From positions 124,001 through 188,000 of the forward strand of contig JBGSJZ010000108.1 in the NCBI GenBank assembly GCA_041741455.1: 64,000 nt of DNA, in the 5' to 3' direction. Below are positions 43,663-51,721 of this stretch, piece by piece. Position numbers and translations under genes: made by a program. The notes beneath the pieces are model-generated. The model saw only the letters and a program-made list of their open reading frames with translations. It searched no databases and had not been told where the DNA came from. Numbering within the stretch: the stretch's first letter is position 1; every line of letters begins with the position of its first letter. The DNA is from CALESS01 sp041741455. Its GTDB lineage: Bacteria; Chloroflexota; Anaerolineae; Anaerolineales; Anaerolineaceae.

Positions 43663-45246
43663 ATGCTTAAGAAGTTGATGCCTTTGATCAGCATGCTGCT
43701 GATCGCCGTATTTGTTCTGGGTGCTTGCACCACGCCGACTGCAGAACCGACTGCAAAGCCTACTGCAAAGCCCGCCGAACCAACTGCAGTCCCGGTGGAA
43801 CCCACCGCGGTTCCCGAACCAACCGCAGTTCCTGTTCAACTGCGTATCTGGGCTGACGACACCCGCGCCCCAATCCTGCAGGATTTAGCCCCTGAATTTT
43901 TGGAGACCTATGGTGTTGAGCTAGTGGTGGAGCTGAATGCTGCCATCCGCGATAATTTCCAGACTGCCGCCCCGACTGGCGAAGGCCCGGATATCATCAT
44001 CATTGCCCACGACCAGGCAGGTACCTTGGTTTCCAATGGCTTGCTGGCCCCGGTTGATCTGGGTGAGAAAGCCGACCAGTTTGTGGAAATTGCCAAAGAA
44101 GCCTGCACGATCGGTGGCGTTCTTTACTGCATGCCCTATGCGACCGAAAACATGGGCTTCTTCTACAACACCGATATGGTCCCCACTGCCCCCACCACCT
44201 GGGACGAAGTTGTGACCATGGGTGAAGCCCTGAAGGCCGAAGGCAAAGTTGATTACATCATGGCCCTCACTGGCACCACCTATGATATTTACCCAATGCA
44301 AACAGCTTTTGGTGGTTACATCTTCGGTAAAAATGCCGATGGTAGCTGGAATCCCCAGGATCTGGGTGTCGATAGCGAAGGCATGATTGCCGCCGCCACC
44401 TGGTTGAAGGACAACCTTGCCAAGGGTAACCTGCCTACCGATACCGATTGGGCAAATAACCACGCTTTGTTCGAGACCAGCAAGGTTCCGTTCATTATGG
44501 CTGGTCCGTGGGCTTTAGATCGCATCCGCCAGTCGGGTGTCAAGTATGCAGTGACCAGCTTCCCCGCTGGTCCCGCTGGCCAAGGCTATCCCTTCGCTGG
44601 AACCCAGGGCTTCTTCATCAATGCCCAGAGCGAGAACGTATTGCTGGCCAATGCATTCCTGACCGAATTCGTGGCGACTGAAGATGTTATGCAGAAGCTG
44701 TACGAAGCTGGCAAGCGGCCTTCCGCTTTCATTCCTGTGCTGGAAAAGACCGATGATGCTGATCTATTGGCAATGTCCGTCGCTGGCGAAAAAGCCACGA
44801 TGATGCCTGCCATCCCCGAAATGGGTTCGGTCTGGGGTAACTGGAGTGATGCCTTTACGCTGGTCATCCAGGGCAAGCAGGAACCGGATGCCGCCCTCAA
44901 GATGGCTGGCATCAAGATCCGCAGCCTGATCTCCGGTGCAGCGGCTGGTATGGTCAATGTTCCTGGTTCCTACCAGGACCAGGCTGGCTGTTCTGGAGCT
45001 TGGTTACCCGACTGTGAAGCCTCTGCCATGACCAAGGGTGAAGATGGTCTTTGGATGAGCGGCCCCTTCAAGCTGACCGCTGGCGACTATGAATTCAAGG
45101 TTGCCATGGATGGCGCCTGGACCCTCAACTATGGCATGGAAGGCAAGCAAGACGGCGATAACTACAAGGTTACGCTGGCTGCCGATGGCGAAATCACCTT
45201 CACTTTTGATCCCGCCACCAACCTGTTGACCTGGGAAGTAAAGTAA
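43663..45246 (+). CDS. malE: maltodextrin-binding lipoprotein with C-terminal X25-like starch module
   Basis: A 527-residue ABC-transporter binding lipoprotein. The lipobox is LGAC with Cys22; residues ~24-60 are a repeated PTA/EPTAVP linker. Residues ~60-435 are a MalE-type fold: LRIWADDTRAPILQDLAPEF, GPDIIIIAHDQAG, YCMPYATENMGFFYNTDMV, PFIMAGPWALDRIRQ and ALKMAGIKIRSLI. Residues 439-527 add a module with GCSGAWLPDCEASAMTKGED, GDYEFKVAMDGAWTLNYG and ITFTFDPATNLLTWEV, the pattern of the X25-type beta domain of pullulanases and amylases. Binding proteins normally lack this. Codons are strongly biased to C at third positions, unlike neighbours, which fits high expression. AGGAGGA precedes the ATG. 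Confidence 0.92.
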   Translation: MLKKLMPLISMLLIAVFVLGACTTPTAEPTAKPTAKPAEPTAVPVEPTAVPEPTAVPVQLRIWADDTRAPILQDLAPEFLETYGVELVVELNAAIRDNFQTAAPTGEGPDIIIIAHDQAGTLVSNGLLAPVDLGEKADQFVEIAKEACTIGGVLYCMPYATENMGFFYNTDMVPTAPTTWDEVVTMGEALKAEGKVDYIMALTGTTYDIYPMQTAFGGYIFGKNADGSWNPQDLGVDSEGMIAAATWLKDNLAKGNLPTDTDWANNHALFETSKVPFIMAGPWALDRIRQSGVKYAVTSFPAGPAGQGYPFAGTQGFFINAQSENVLLANAFLTEFVATEDVMQKLYEAGKRPSAFIPVLEKTDDADLLAMSVAGEKATMMPAIPEMGSVWGNWSDAFTLVIQGKQEPDAALKMAGIKIRSLISGAAAGMVNVPGSYQDQAGCSGAWLPDCEASAMTKGEDGLWMSGPFKLTAGDYEFKVAMDGAWTLNYGMEGKQDGDNYKVTLAADGEITFTFDPATNLLTWEVK

Positions 45247-45261
45247 CAAGAAAATAACTAC

Positions 45262-45291
45262 AAAGGCCGGGAAGTTTTCTTCCCGGCCTTT
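45262..45291 (+). terminator. intergenic hairpin after malE
   Basis: A 13-bp stem (45262-45274 with 45279-45291, core AAAGGCCGGGAAG) and TTTT loop lie 15 bases after the malE stop. The following bases are CCTC, not a T-run, so it may stabilise malE mRNA and lower readthrough into malF more than terminate fully. Confidence 0.65.
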
Positions 45292-45303
45292 CCTCAAAAT
45301 AAG

Positions 45304-45331
45304 TTGCAGTTTTACAGATTTTCTTTATAAT
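45304..45331 (+). promoter_or_regulatory. sigma-70-type promoter of malF
   Basis: TTGCAG (45304-45309), 16 bases, TATAAT (45326-45331). It follows the malE hairpin and gives malFG a start of its own, with about 65 bases of leader before the ATG at 45403. Confidence 0.65.
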
Positions 45332-45402
45332 AGTTTTTAATAATTATTTGCGGGGAATTTTTGCTTTGTAATCGATTCATCCTGAAGAAGGAGGATTTCG
45401 TT

Positions 45403-47001
45403 ATGAACCATACTGCTGGTGAAAAATCAAAAGGGATTAAGATGGCCCAGGAATCGTTCCTATCGAAGGTGATGCGCTGGATTTTGGTCGTCGTCTTCGA
45501 TGTTGGCGCGGGTTGGTTCATCTATAATGCCTTCTCCAGAGAATTCATGCAATTGGGGGCTGTGATTACGGTGATTACCGTGATGATCAACCTGATTTTC
45601 CTGATACCAAAGGCCTATCCTTTCCGCTGGATTGCGGTTGGATTATCGTTTATGATCTTATTCACCATTTACCCAATTATCTTCACGGTTTATGTGGCTT
45701 TCACCAACTATGGTGATGGTCATTTGCTAACCCGGGAAATGGTGATTGAGCAACTTAGCACACAATTGTATTTGCCAGAGGCTGGAAAATCCTATTCCTG
45801 GACCGCCTTTAAATCACCGGCGAATACTTATGCATTATGGTTGATTAATCCAGAAGGCGAAACGTTCCTGGCCAAACCTGGCGAAGAAATTCTCCCTGCC
45901 AAGCCGGGTGATCCTGGTATCGGTGAAGCGGATAGTAAAGGGATTCCACAGACTGTTGAGGGATATACCCGGCTTAATACTTTGCTGGCTGCTTCGGATA
46001 AAACTCTACCCAGCATCAAATTCGGTGTAGAAGGTATCCAATCCATCCAAATCCGATCTCCAAGTGAGGCAGCTGAACTTGCCATCCGCTATGTGTACGA
46101 CGAAGAAAATGATGTAATGATTGACCAATCCAGCGGTGACATTTACCGAAATGTTGAGGGTACATTCTCAACGAATAATGGTAAAACCCTTTCACCGGGA
46201 TTCCGGACCGTGATTGGCTTCAAGAACTTCGTCCGGTTTGCGACCAGCCCGGCATTGCGTGGCCCCCTGGTCCGAATCATGATCTGGAATTTTATCTTCC
46301 CATTGATCAGCGTCTTGTCAACCTTTTCCCTGGGCCTGGCAATTGCTATCATGTTCAATGATAAAAAATTCCCATTCAGAAAGCTTATTCGCTCTTTGCT
46401 CTTGATCCCGTATACGATTCCTAGCTTGATCACTATCTTGATCTGGCGAGGGATGATGAACCCCGAATTTGGGATCATTAACAATACACTGGATAACCTT
46501 TTTGGAGTGAGGGTTCCGTGGACAACCGAACCGCTCTGGGCACAGGCCGCGGTATTGTTGGTCAACTTGTGGCTGGGTTATCCTTATTTTATGCTGGTGA
46601 CCAGCGGTGCTCTGCAATCCATCCCGGGAGATCTTTACGAAGCAGCCACCGTGGATGGAGCCAATACCTGGCAGAAATTCAGGAAGATTACCCTGCCGTT
46701 GTTGCTGGTTGCGGTTGGACCATTGCTGATTGCCTCTTATGTGTTCAACTTTAATAATTTCAACCTGATTTACCTGTTTATCGGAGGTGGCCCCCCGATC
46801 ATCGATGCTGAAACACGGGCAGGACATACTGACATTCTAATCAGTTATGTCTACAACCTGGCGTTTGAATCCGGAGGGCGCGGGGTTCAATATGGATTTG
46901 CCTCTGCGATCTCGATTATCATTTTTATCATCGTCGGAATGATCACTCTGATCCAATACCGATTCACTAATATGTGGGAGGAGGTAAGCCAAAATGTCTA
47001 A
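45403..47001 (+). CDS. malF: maltodextrin ABC transporter permease MalF
   Basis: A 532-residue inner-membrane permease. The start at 45403 has AAGGAGG eight bases upstream; an earlier in-frame TTG at 45361 has none. Two TM helices open the protein, a third (FMILFTIYPIIFTVYVAF) follows, and a large outside loop of ~170 residues (residues ~100-270) matches the long P2 loop of MalF that touches the binding protein. Five further helices follow with the EAA loop DLYEAATVDGANTWQKFRKI, which docks onto the ATPase. Its size is close to Escherichia coli MalF. It imports linear maltodextrins with MalG; the ATPase gene is not in the window. Confidence 0.93.
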   Translation: MNHTAGEKSKGIKMAQESFLSKVMRWILVVVFDVGAGWFIYNAFSREFMQLGAVITVITVMINLIFLIPKAYPFRWIAVGLSFMILFTIYPIIFTVYVAFTNYGDGHLLTREMVIEQLSTQLYLPEAGKSYSWTAFKSPANTYALWLINPEGETFLAKPGEEILPAKPGDPGIGEADSKGIPQTVEGYTRLNTLLAASDKTLPSIKFGVEGIQSIQIRSPSEAAELAIRYVYDEENDVMIDQSSGDIYRNVEGTFSTNNGKTLSPGFRTVIGFKNFVRFATSPALRGPLVRIMIWNFIFPLISVLSTFSLGLAIAIMFNDKKFPFRKLIRSLLLIPYTIPSLITILIWRGMMNPEFGIINNTLDNLFGVRVPWTTEPLWAQAAVLLVNLWLGYPYFMLVTSGALQSIPGDLYEAATVDGANTWQKFRKITLPLLLVAVGPLLIASYVFNFNNFNLIYLFIGGGPPIIDAETRAGHTDILISYVYNLAFESGGRGVQYGFASAISIIIFIIVGMITLIQYRFTNMWEEVSQNV

Positions 47002-47908
47002 TACAACTTCCGCCTACAAGCGAATTACAGGTTCACAAAAATTTCAAACACAATTTGGGATTGGCCTGAGACTTGTGGTGGCGCTCATCCTGATCCTATT
47101 TTCCATATTCCCTGTGTTATGGATTATCTCCGCTTCCCTGGACCCAACAAATTCATTGGCTACCCAAAGCCTGATTCCTAAGAACTTAGGTCTACAAAAT
47201 TACCTCCGTTTGTTTGGAAAAGATCCCAACTATCAATTCGGTGATATTACATACTGGAGATGGTGGTTTAATTCAATCAAGATATCAGGAATATCAACCA
47301 TCCTTTCCCTGTCTATCACAACCATGGCTGCCTATGCATTTTCCCGGTTGCGCTTCAAGGGCAGACAAGCGATCTTAAAGGGAATTCTACTGATTCAGGT
47401 GTTCCCAAATCTGCTGGCATTGGTTGCCATCTATCTGCTGATCTTTGAGACTGGCAAGATCATTCCCGGCCTGGGATTAAACACCCATGCCGGGCTGATT
47501 CTGGTGTATCTGGGGGGCTCGATGGGCATGAACATCTGGCTCATGAAGGGCTTTCTGGATACCATCCCAAGAGCGATCGATGAGTCAGGCATGGTGGATG
47601 GGGCTTCACACTTCCAGATATTCTTCACACTGCTCTTACCATTGCTGCGTCCCATCCTGGTAGTGATTGGCATCCTGGCATTTATCGGGACCTATGGCGA
47701 TTTCATCCTGGCCCGTGTGTTGCTAAGTGATGCGAACCAATATACCTTAATGGTCGGTCTTCAAATCTTCACTGCCGGCCAGTTTGACAAGAAATGGGGT
47801 GTCTTTGCGGCTGGCGCTTTGATCGGCGCTTTACCGATCATGGCGATCTACCTGGCACTGCAGGATCAAATTGCGGGTGGACTGACAACAGGTGCTGTTA
47901 AAGGATAA
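46994..47908 (+). CDS. malG: maltodextrin ABC transporter permease MalG
   Basis: A 304-residue permease with six TM helices of the MalG type: LRLVVALILILFSIFPVLWI as helix 1, a short outside loop (LFGKDPNYQFGDITYWRWW), then the core with TTMAAYAFSRLRFKGRQAIL, and the EAA loop AIDESGMVDGASHFQIFFTL that contacts the ATPase. It overlaps the malF stop by eight bases and has GGGAGGAGG upstream, so the two permeases are made together. A hairpin terminator follows. The pair MalFG without a MalK gene implies that a shared ATPase, such as an MsmX-like protein, is encoded elsewhere. Confidence 0.93.
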   Translation: MSNTTSAYKRITGSQKFQTQFGIGLRLVVALILILFSIFPVLWIISASLDPTNSLATQSLIPKNLGLQNYLRLFGKDPNYQFGDITYWRWWFNSIKISGISTILSLSITTMAAYAFSRLRFKGRQAILKGILLIQVFPNLLALVAIYLLIFETGKIIPGLGLNTHAGLILVYLGGSMGMNIWLMKGFLDTIPRAIDESGMVDGASHFQIFFTLLLPLLRPILVVIGILAFIGTYGDFILARVLLSDANQYTLMVGLQIFTAGQFDKKWGVFAAGALIGALPIMAIYLALQDQIAGGLTTGAVKG

Positions 47909-47953
47909 GGTAATGCTCTTGGATATTTCTCAGCAAAGAGCGTAGCAAGGGAG

Positions 47954-47981
47954 GATAGCCCTGTTGATTAACAGGGCTATC
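47954..47981 (+). terminator. terminator after malG
   Basis: A 12-bp stem GATAGCCCTGTT (47954-47965) with AACAGGGCTATC (47970-47981), loop GATT, followed by TTTATCAT. It separates malFG from the glycosidase genes. Confidence 0.75.
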
Positions 47982-48027
47982 TTTATCATAAGCACTCTAC
48001 CGTAATAATTTCTAAGGATTGGTTATT

Positions 48028-49806
48028 TTGGCAAGATCAAATGATTTTGTGTTTGGCACACTGGCAACTGAAGCGCTCCGCCATCAACGAACCCTATCGC
48101 TCAGGCAGGGAGTCATTCACAACCATCAGCGAATCCCGAGGGATCCACAACCCGGTCAGGATGTTCTTATAGAAATCATAGCCGGCCCCACCCATAACGG
48201 ACAGACTGCATGGCTGTACTGGACGACAGATGGATCTGACCCGGTCGGACAACATGGCAAGGCGGCAGGAGGATTTGTTTCCTCCATGCAACCACTCGCA
48301 ACTACTTGGGATACAGAGCTGTGGGGATACATTCAAAGGTTTTCAGGGTGTATTCCGGGACAGGAGGAAGGTACAGTTGTGCGGTATCGAGCCAGCCTGG
48401 AAGATTGTGATGGCGGAGAGGAATTCGCTGAGAAAGGTGCCACTTTCGCGTTTCTTGTTTCCAATGATCCCACTCCTGATTGGGCAAAGGATGCCATCGT
48501 CTACCAGGTGTTTGTAGACCGGTTTAATCCGGGGAAAGGTTATGCCTGGAACCAACCTGAGACACTGAGCGGTATTTTCGGCGGAAGACTTCAAGGGATT
48601 ACAGAAGAATTGAATTACATCCAGGATATTGGATTCAATACCCTTTGGCTCAGCCCAATTTTTCCCAGCCCCAGCCATCATGGATATGATGCAACCGATT
48701 TATTCTCCATCGAGCCACGGCTGGGAACTTTGAATGATTTTCGAGAGCTTATCCAGTCTGCCCATGGCCGTGGAATGCGGATACTATTGGATTTTGTGCC
48801 CAATCACATTTCGGACCAACATCCAATCTTTCGAGAAGCGTTCACAAACCCGGGCAGCCCTTATGTGAGCTGGTTCAATTTCAGCCTTTGGCCGGAGGAG
48901 TACGAAACTTTCTTTGGGGTGAAATCGTTGCCGCAGTTGGATCTTCGCCATCCTGATGCCCGGAGATATATAATCGATGCAGCATTATTCTGGCTCAAAC
49001 TGGGAGTGGATGGTTTCCGGTTGGATTATGCGATTGGCCCTGCGCAGGAATTCTGGGCAGAATTTCGTAAAGAAACCCGGAAGGAAAACCCGGATTGTTG
49101 GACGTTTGGTGAGGTGGTCGATCCACCGGATGTGCAGCTGTCATTTGAGGGCTTGTTGGATGGCTGCCTGGATTTTGTTTTGTTGGAGGCAATTCGCCAG
49201 ACTTTTGCTTTTGAAACCTGGTCCGTTCAACGATTTGCAAGTTTTTTGGATAGGCATGAGGCCTATTTCCCTGAGAACTTCTCCAGGCCTTCCTTCCTGG
49301 ATAACCATGATATGAATCGCTTCTTATGGGCGGCGGATGGCGATCTGAGAAAATTGAAACTGGCAGCCTTGTGCCAGTTTAGTTTACAAGGAGTACCGAT
49401 TGTGTATTATGGTACGGAAGTCAGGCTTTCACAGGAGAGGGATGTGCGACAGGGCGAGCGGGGTATTCCGGAAGAATCCCGGTTGCCAATGCTGTTGGGC
49501 GACCAGCAAGACCTAGAGTTGCGTGCATATTTCCAGCAGCTATGCAAGCTAAGGAAAGAACTAGAATGCCTGAAGAGAGGTTTGCGAAAGGCAATATTTG
49601 CCGATGATCAAATCTTTGCCTACTGGAGAAAATCGAATGCGGACCAGGCATTGATTGTGATGAATATTGGATCGGATCAGAAGAAATATGTCCTCCCCAA
49701 CAACTCAATGCGAATATTACTCCAAACAGGAGAAGTAAATCTTACCCCAGAGGTGGATCAGAACGCAATCTCACTGGATGGATGGAGTGGAGCGGTTCTG
49801 GCTTGA
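48028..49806 (+). CDS. cytoplasmic GH13 alpha-amylase-family enzyme (neopullulanase/cyclomaltodextrinase-like)
   Basis: A 592-residue GH13 enzyme without signal peptide. The start TTG at 48028 is chosen because AAGGA lies nine bases upstream; TTG at 48019 would be too close to it. An N-terminal beta module (~120 residues; LYWTTDGSDPVGQHG) precedes the barrel. All conserved regions are present: DFVPNH with Asp255, GFRLDYAIG with nucleophile Asp333, TFGEV with acid/base Glu362, and LDNHDMNR with Asp428. YQVFVDRFNPG marks the barrel start. Such enzymes cleave imported maltodextrins, cyclodextrins or pullulan fragments. Location after malFG fits breakdown inside the cell. Exact bond preference is not evident. 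Confidence 0.92.
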   Translation: MARSNDFVFGTLATEALRHQRTLSLRQGVIHNHQRIPRDPQPGQDVLIEIIAGPTHNGQTAWLYWTTDGSDPVGQHGKAAGGFVSSMQPLATTWDTELWGYIQRFSGCIPGQEEGTVVRYRASLEDCDGGEEFAEKGATFAFLVSNDPTPDWAKDAIVYQVFVDRFNPGKGYAWNQPETLSGIFGGRLQGITEELNYIQDIGFNTLWLSPIFPSPSHHGYDATDLFSIEPRLGTLNDFRELIQSAHGRGMRILLDFVPNHISDQHPIFREAFTNPGSPYVSWFNFSLWPEEYETFFGVKSLPQLDLRHPDARRYIIDAALFWLKLGVDGFRLDYAIGPAQEFWAEFRKETRKENPDCWTFGEVVDPPDVQLSFEGLLDGCLDFVLLEAIRQTFAFETWSVQRFASFLDRHEAYFPENFSRPSFLDNHDMNRFLWAADGDLRKLKLAALCQFSLQGVPIVYYGTEVRLSQERDVRQGERGIPEESRLPMLLGDQQDLELRAYFQQLCKLRKELECLKRGLRKAIFADDQIFAYWRKSNADQALIVMNIGSDQKKYVLPNNSMRILLQTGEVNLTPEVDQNAISLDGWSGAVLA

Positions 49807-49850
49807 CCTATCTTCGTAAGTTATGCAATAAATGGAAAAAAAGGAGATAA

Positions 49851-51533
49851 ATGAAAACCCATTGGAAAGTTTTATCAATATTGGTTGTTATTGGTCTATT
49901 ATTTACGTCCGGATGTAACTCGGTCCGACCTCAAACCACGGAAGCTCCAACTTCTGCACCAACCACTCTTGCAGAACCAACGCTAATTCCTACGCAAACT
50001 GAAGATATTGATGCAGATTGGTGGAAAACAGCTGTCTTTTATGAAATTTTTGTCAGGAGTTTCAATGACTCCGATGGGGATGGAATTGGAGATTTCAACG
50101 GCATCACTGCCAAACTGGACTATCTTAATGATGGTGACCCGACCACCGATACTGACTTGGGAATTACCGGGATTTGGCTGATGCCAATCTTCCCATCGCC
50201 CAGTTATCATGGTTATGATGTCACGGACTATATGGCTGTCAACGCACAATATGGGACGATGGATGATTTTCGTAATTTGCTGAGTGAAGCACATAAGCGG
50301 GGTATTCACATTATTATTGACTTTGTCATCAACCACACTTCCACTCAACACCCATGGTTCAAATCCGCTCAGGATAAAGATTCTCCTTTTCGAGATTACT
50401 ATATCTGGTCTGAAACCAATCCCGGCTACGCAGGTCCATGGGGGCAGGTGGTTTGGATTCCTTCGACAACTGGTTACTATTATGCATTATTCTGGGACCA
50501 GATGCCAGATTTAAATTTCCGGAATCCTTCGGTTACCCAGGAAATCTACAACACTTCCAGATTCTGGTTGGAAGATATAGGCGTGGATGGTTTTCGGGTG
50601 GATGCGGCCAGACACCTGGTGGAAGATGGCGAGGTGCAAACGAACACACCAGAAACCCATGATTGGTTTAAGGGGTGGCGAACTTTTTACAAGTCTATCA
50701 ATCCAAACGCTATGACGATTGGTGAGATTTGGGACTCAACTTCAAGTGTTGCCAAATACCTGCAAGGGGATGAATTGGATCTGGCGTTTAATTTTGATCT
50801 TGCCGATGCCTGGATTTCTGGAGTCAGCGGTGGATCTAGCAGTACGCTAAATTTCATCTATGAATACGAATTCGCACGTACCAAAGACACCTTGTTCGCC
50901 ACTTTTCTGACCAACCATGACATGAACCGGGTGATGAGCCAGTTGAATGGGGATTTGGAAAAAGCCAAGCTGGCGGCAACCCTAATGCTAACATTTCCTG
51001 GTGTTCCTTTCATATACTATGGTGAGGAAATCGGAATGTCTGGCTCTAAACCGGATGAGGATATCCGCCGGCCGATGCAATGGGCGGGAGAGACAAATGC
51101 GGGTTTCAGTACTGGCAATCCCTGGCAGGATCCTTACAAGGATTACATGACTGTTAATGTGGTGGAACAGGATACTGATCCAGATTCTTTATTGAACCAT
51201 TATCGGAAGTTAATCCATTTACGGATAGACAATCCAGCTTTTTTGAATGGAGAACTGTTGGCAGTAGATGCTGATAATTCCCGAGTGATTGCTTTTATCC
51301 GGGAAGATGCTGATCATACTTTCTTGATCATGGCAAATTTAAGCAATCAGGACGTGGTTAATGTTGGGCTGACCCTTGAAAAAAGCCAAATGACCGGCAC
51401 TCTTGCCCCACAGATTTTGCTTGGTCAGGGCACACCAGCCGGATTAACTGTTGATGAAAATGGTGCTTTCAGCGGTTATGTTCCTGTGCCTGAATTAACT
51501 GCAAAATCTGCGGTGATTCTGCAACTTAGGTAA
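49851..51533 (+). CDS. GH13 alpha-amylase lipoprotein
   Basis: A 560-residue GH13 enzyme with a lipoprotein signal: LLFTSGC with Cys22, then a T/P-rich linker. Catalytic regions are DFVINHTS with Asp157, GFRVDAARH with nucleophile Asp251, TIGEIWDS with Glu292, and LTNHDMNR with Asp357. The start of the barrel, FYEIFVRSFNDSDGDGIGDF, carries the Asp-rich calcium-type loop common to oligo-1,6-glucosidase and some alpha-amylases. It would hydrolyse starch or dextrins on the outer cell face and deliver products to the binding protein encoded upstream. AAGGAGA precedes the ATG. It is separated from the intracellular GH13 enzyme by 44 bases, with which it is likely cotranscribed. Confidence 0.94.
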   Translation: MKTHWKVLSILVVIGLLFTSGCNSVRPQTTEAPTSAPTTLAEPTLIPTQTEDIDADWWKTAVFYEIFVRSFNDSDGDGIGDFNGITAKLDYLNDGDPTTDTDLGITGIWLMPIFPSPSYHGYDVTDYMAVNAQYGTMDDFRNLLSEAHKRGIHIIIDFVINHTSTQHPWFKSAQDKDSPFRDYYIWSETNPGYAGPWGQVVWIPSTTGYYYALFWDQMPDLNFRNPSVTQEIYNTSRFWLEDIGVDGFRVDAARHLVEDGEVQTNTPETHDWFKGWRTFYKSINPNAMTIGEIWDSTSSVAKYLQGDELDLAFNFDLADAWISGVSGGSSSTLNFIYEYEFARTKDTLFATFLTNHDMNRVMSQLNGDLEKAKLAATLMLTFPGVPFIYYGEEIGMSGSKPDEDIRRPMQWAGETNAGFSTGNPWQDPYKDYMTVNVVEQDTDPDSLLNHYRKLIHLRIDNPAFLNGELLAVDADNSRVIAFIREDADHTFLIMANLSNQDVVNVGLTLEKSQMTGTLAPQILLGQGTPAGLTVDENGAFSGYVPVPELTAKSAVILQLR

Positions 51534-51633
51534 ATAGCCGATAAGAACTTATTGGAGGAGAAAAGACAATAGAAAATCCCGGACGAGTTCCGGAAAATTG
51601 ATTTGATTATTCTGTAACACTGTTTTTACCTTA

Positions 51634-51667
51634 CAGACACCTTTCCACTAATATGGAAAGGTGTCTG
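51634..51667 (+). terminator. hairpin after the amylase genes
   Basis: A 13-bp stem, CAGACACCTTTCC (51634-51646) with GGAAAGGTGTCTG (51655-51667), and an eight-base loop. It is preceded by TGTTTTTACC and followed by ATTACCTT, so the U-tract is weak. A smaller dyad CCGGA/TCCGG lies just upstream. The remaining part of this 188-base gap holds the next promoter. Confidence 0.6.
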
Positions 51668-51674
51668 ATTACCT

Positions 51675-51680
51675 TATAAT
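51675..51680 (+). promoter_or_regulatory. -10 box for the nucleoside-kinase-like gene
   Basis: TATAAT at 51675-51680; no convincing -35 box. The start codon lies 41 bases downstream. Confidence 0.4.
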
Positions 51681-51721
51681 GTAACTACACTTTTTAGAAG
51701 CAAGAGACCAATGGAATTTAT

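Noticed and set aside
43740..43840. DNA repeat in malE (ACTGCAGAACCGACTGCAAAG-like units)
   Set aside because: These short repeats only encode the EPTA/KPTA lipoprotein linker and need no further explanation.
48019..48027. Upstream TTG as start of the intracellular GH13 enzyme
   Set aside because: It lies only one base after AAGGA, too close for ribosome binding; TTG at 48028 has nine bases of spacing.
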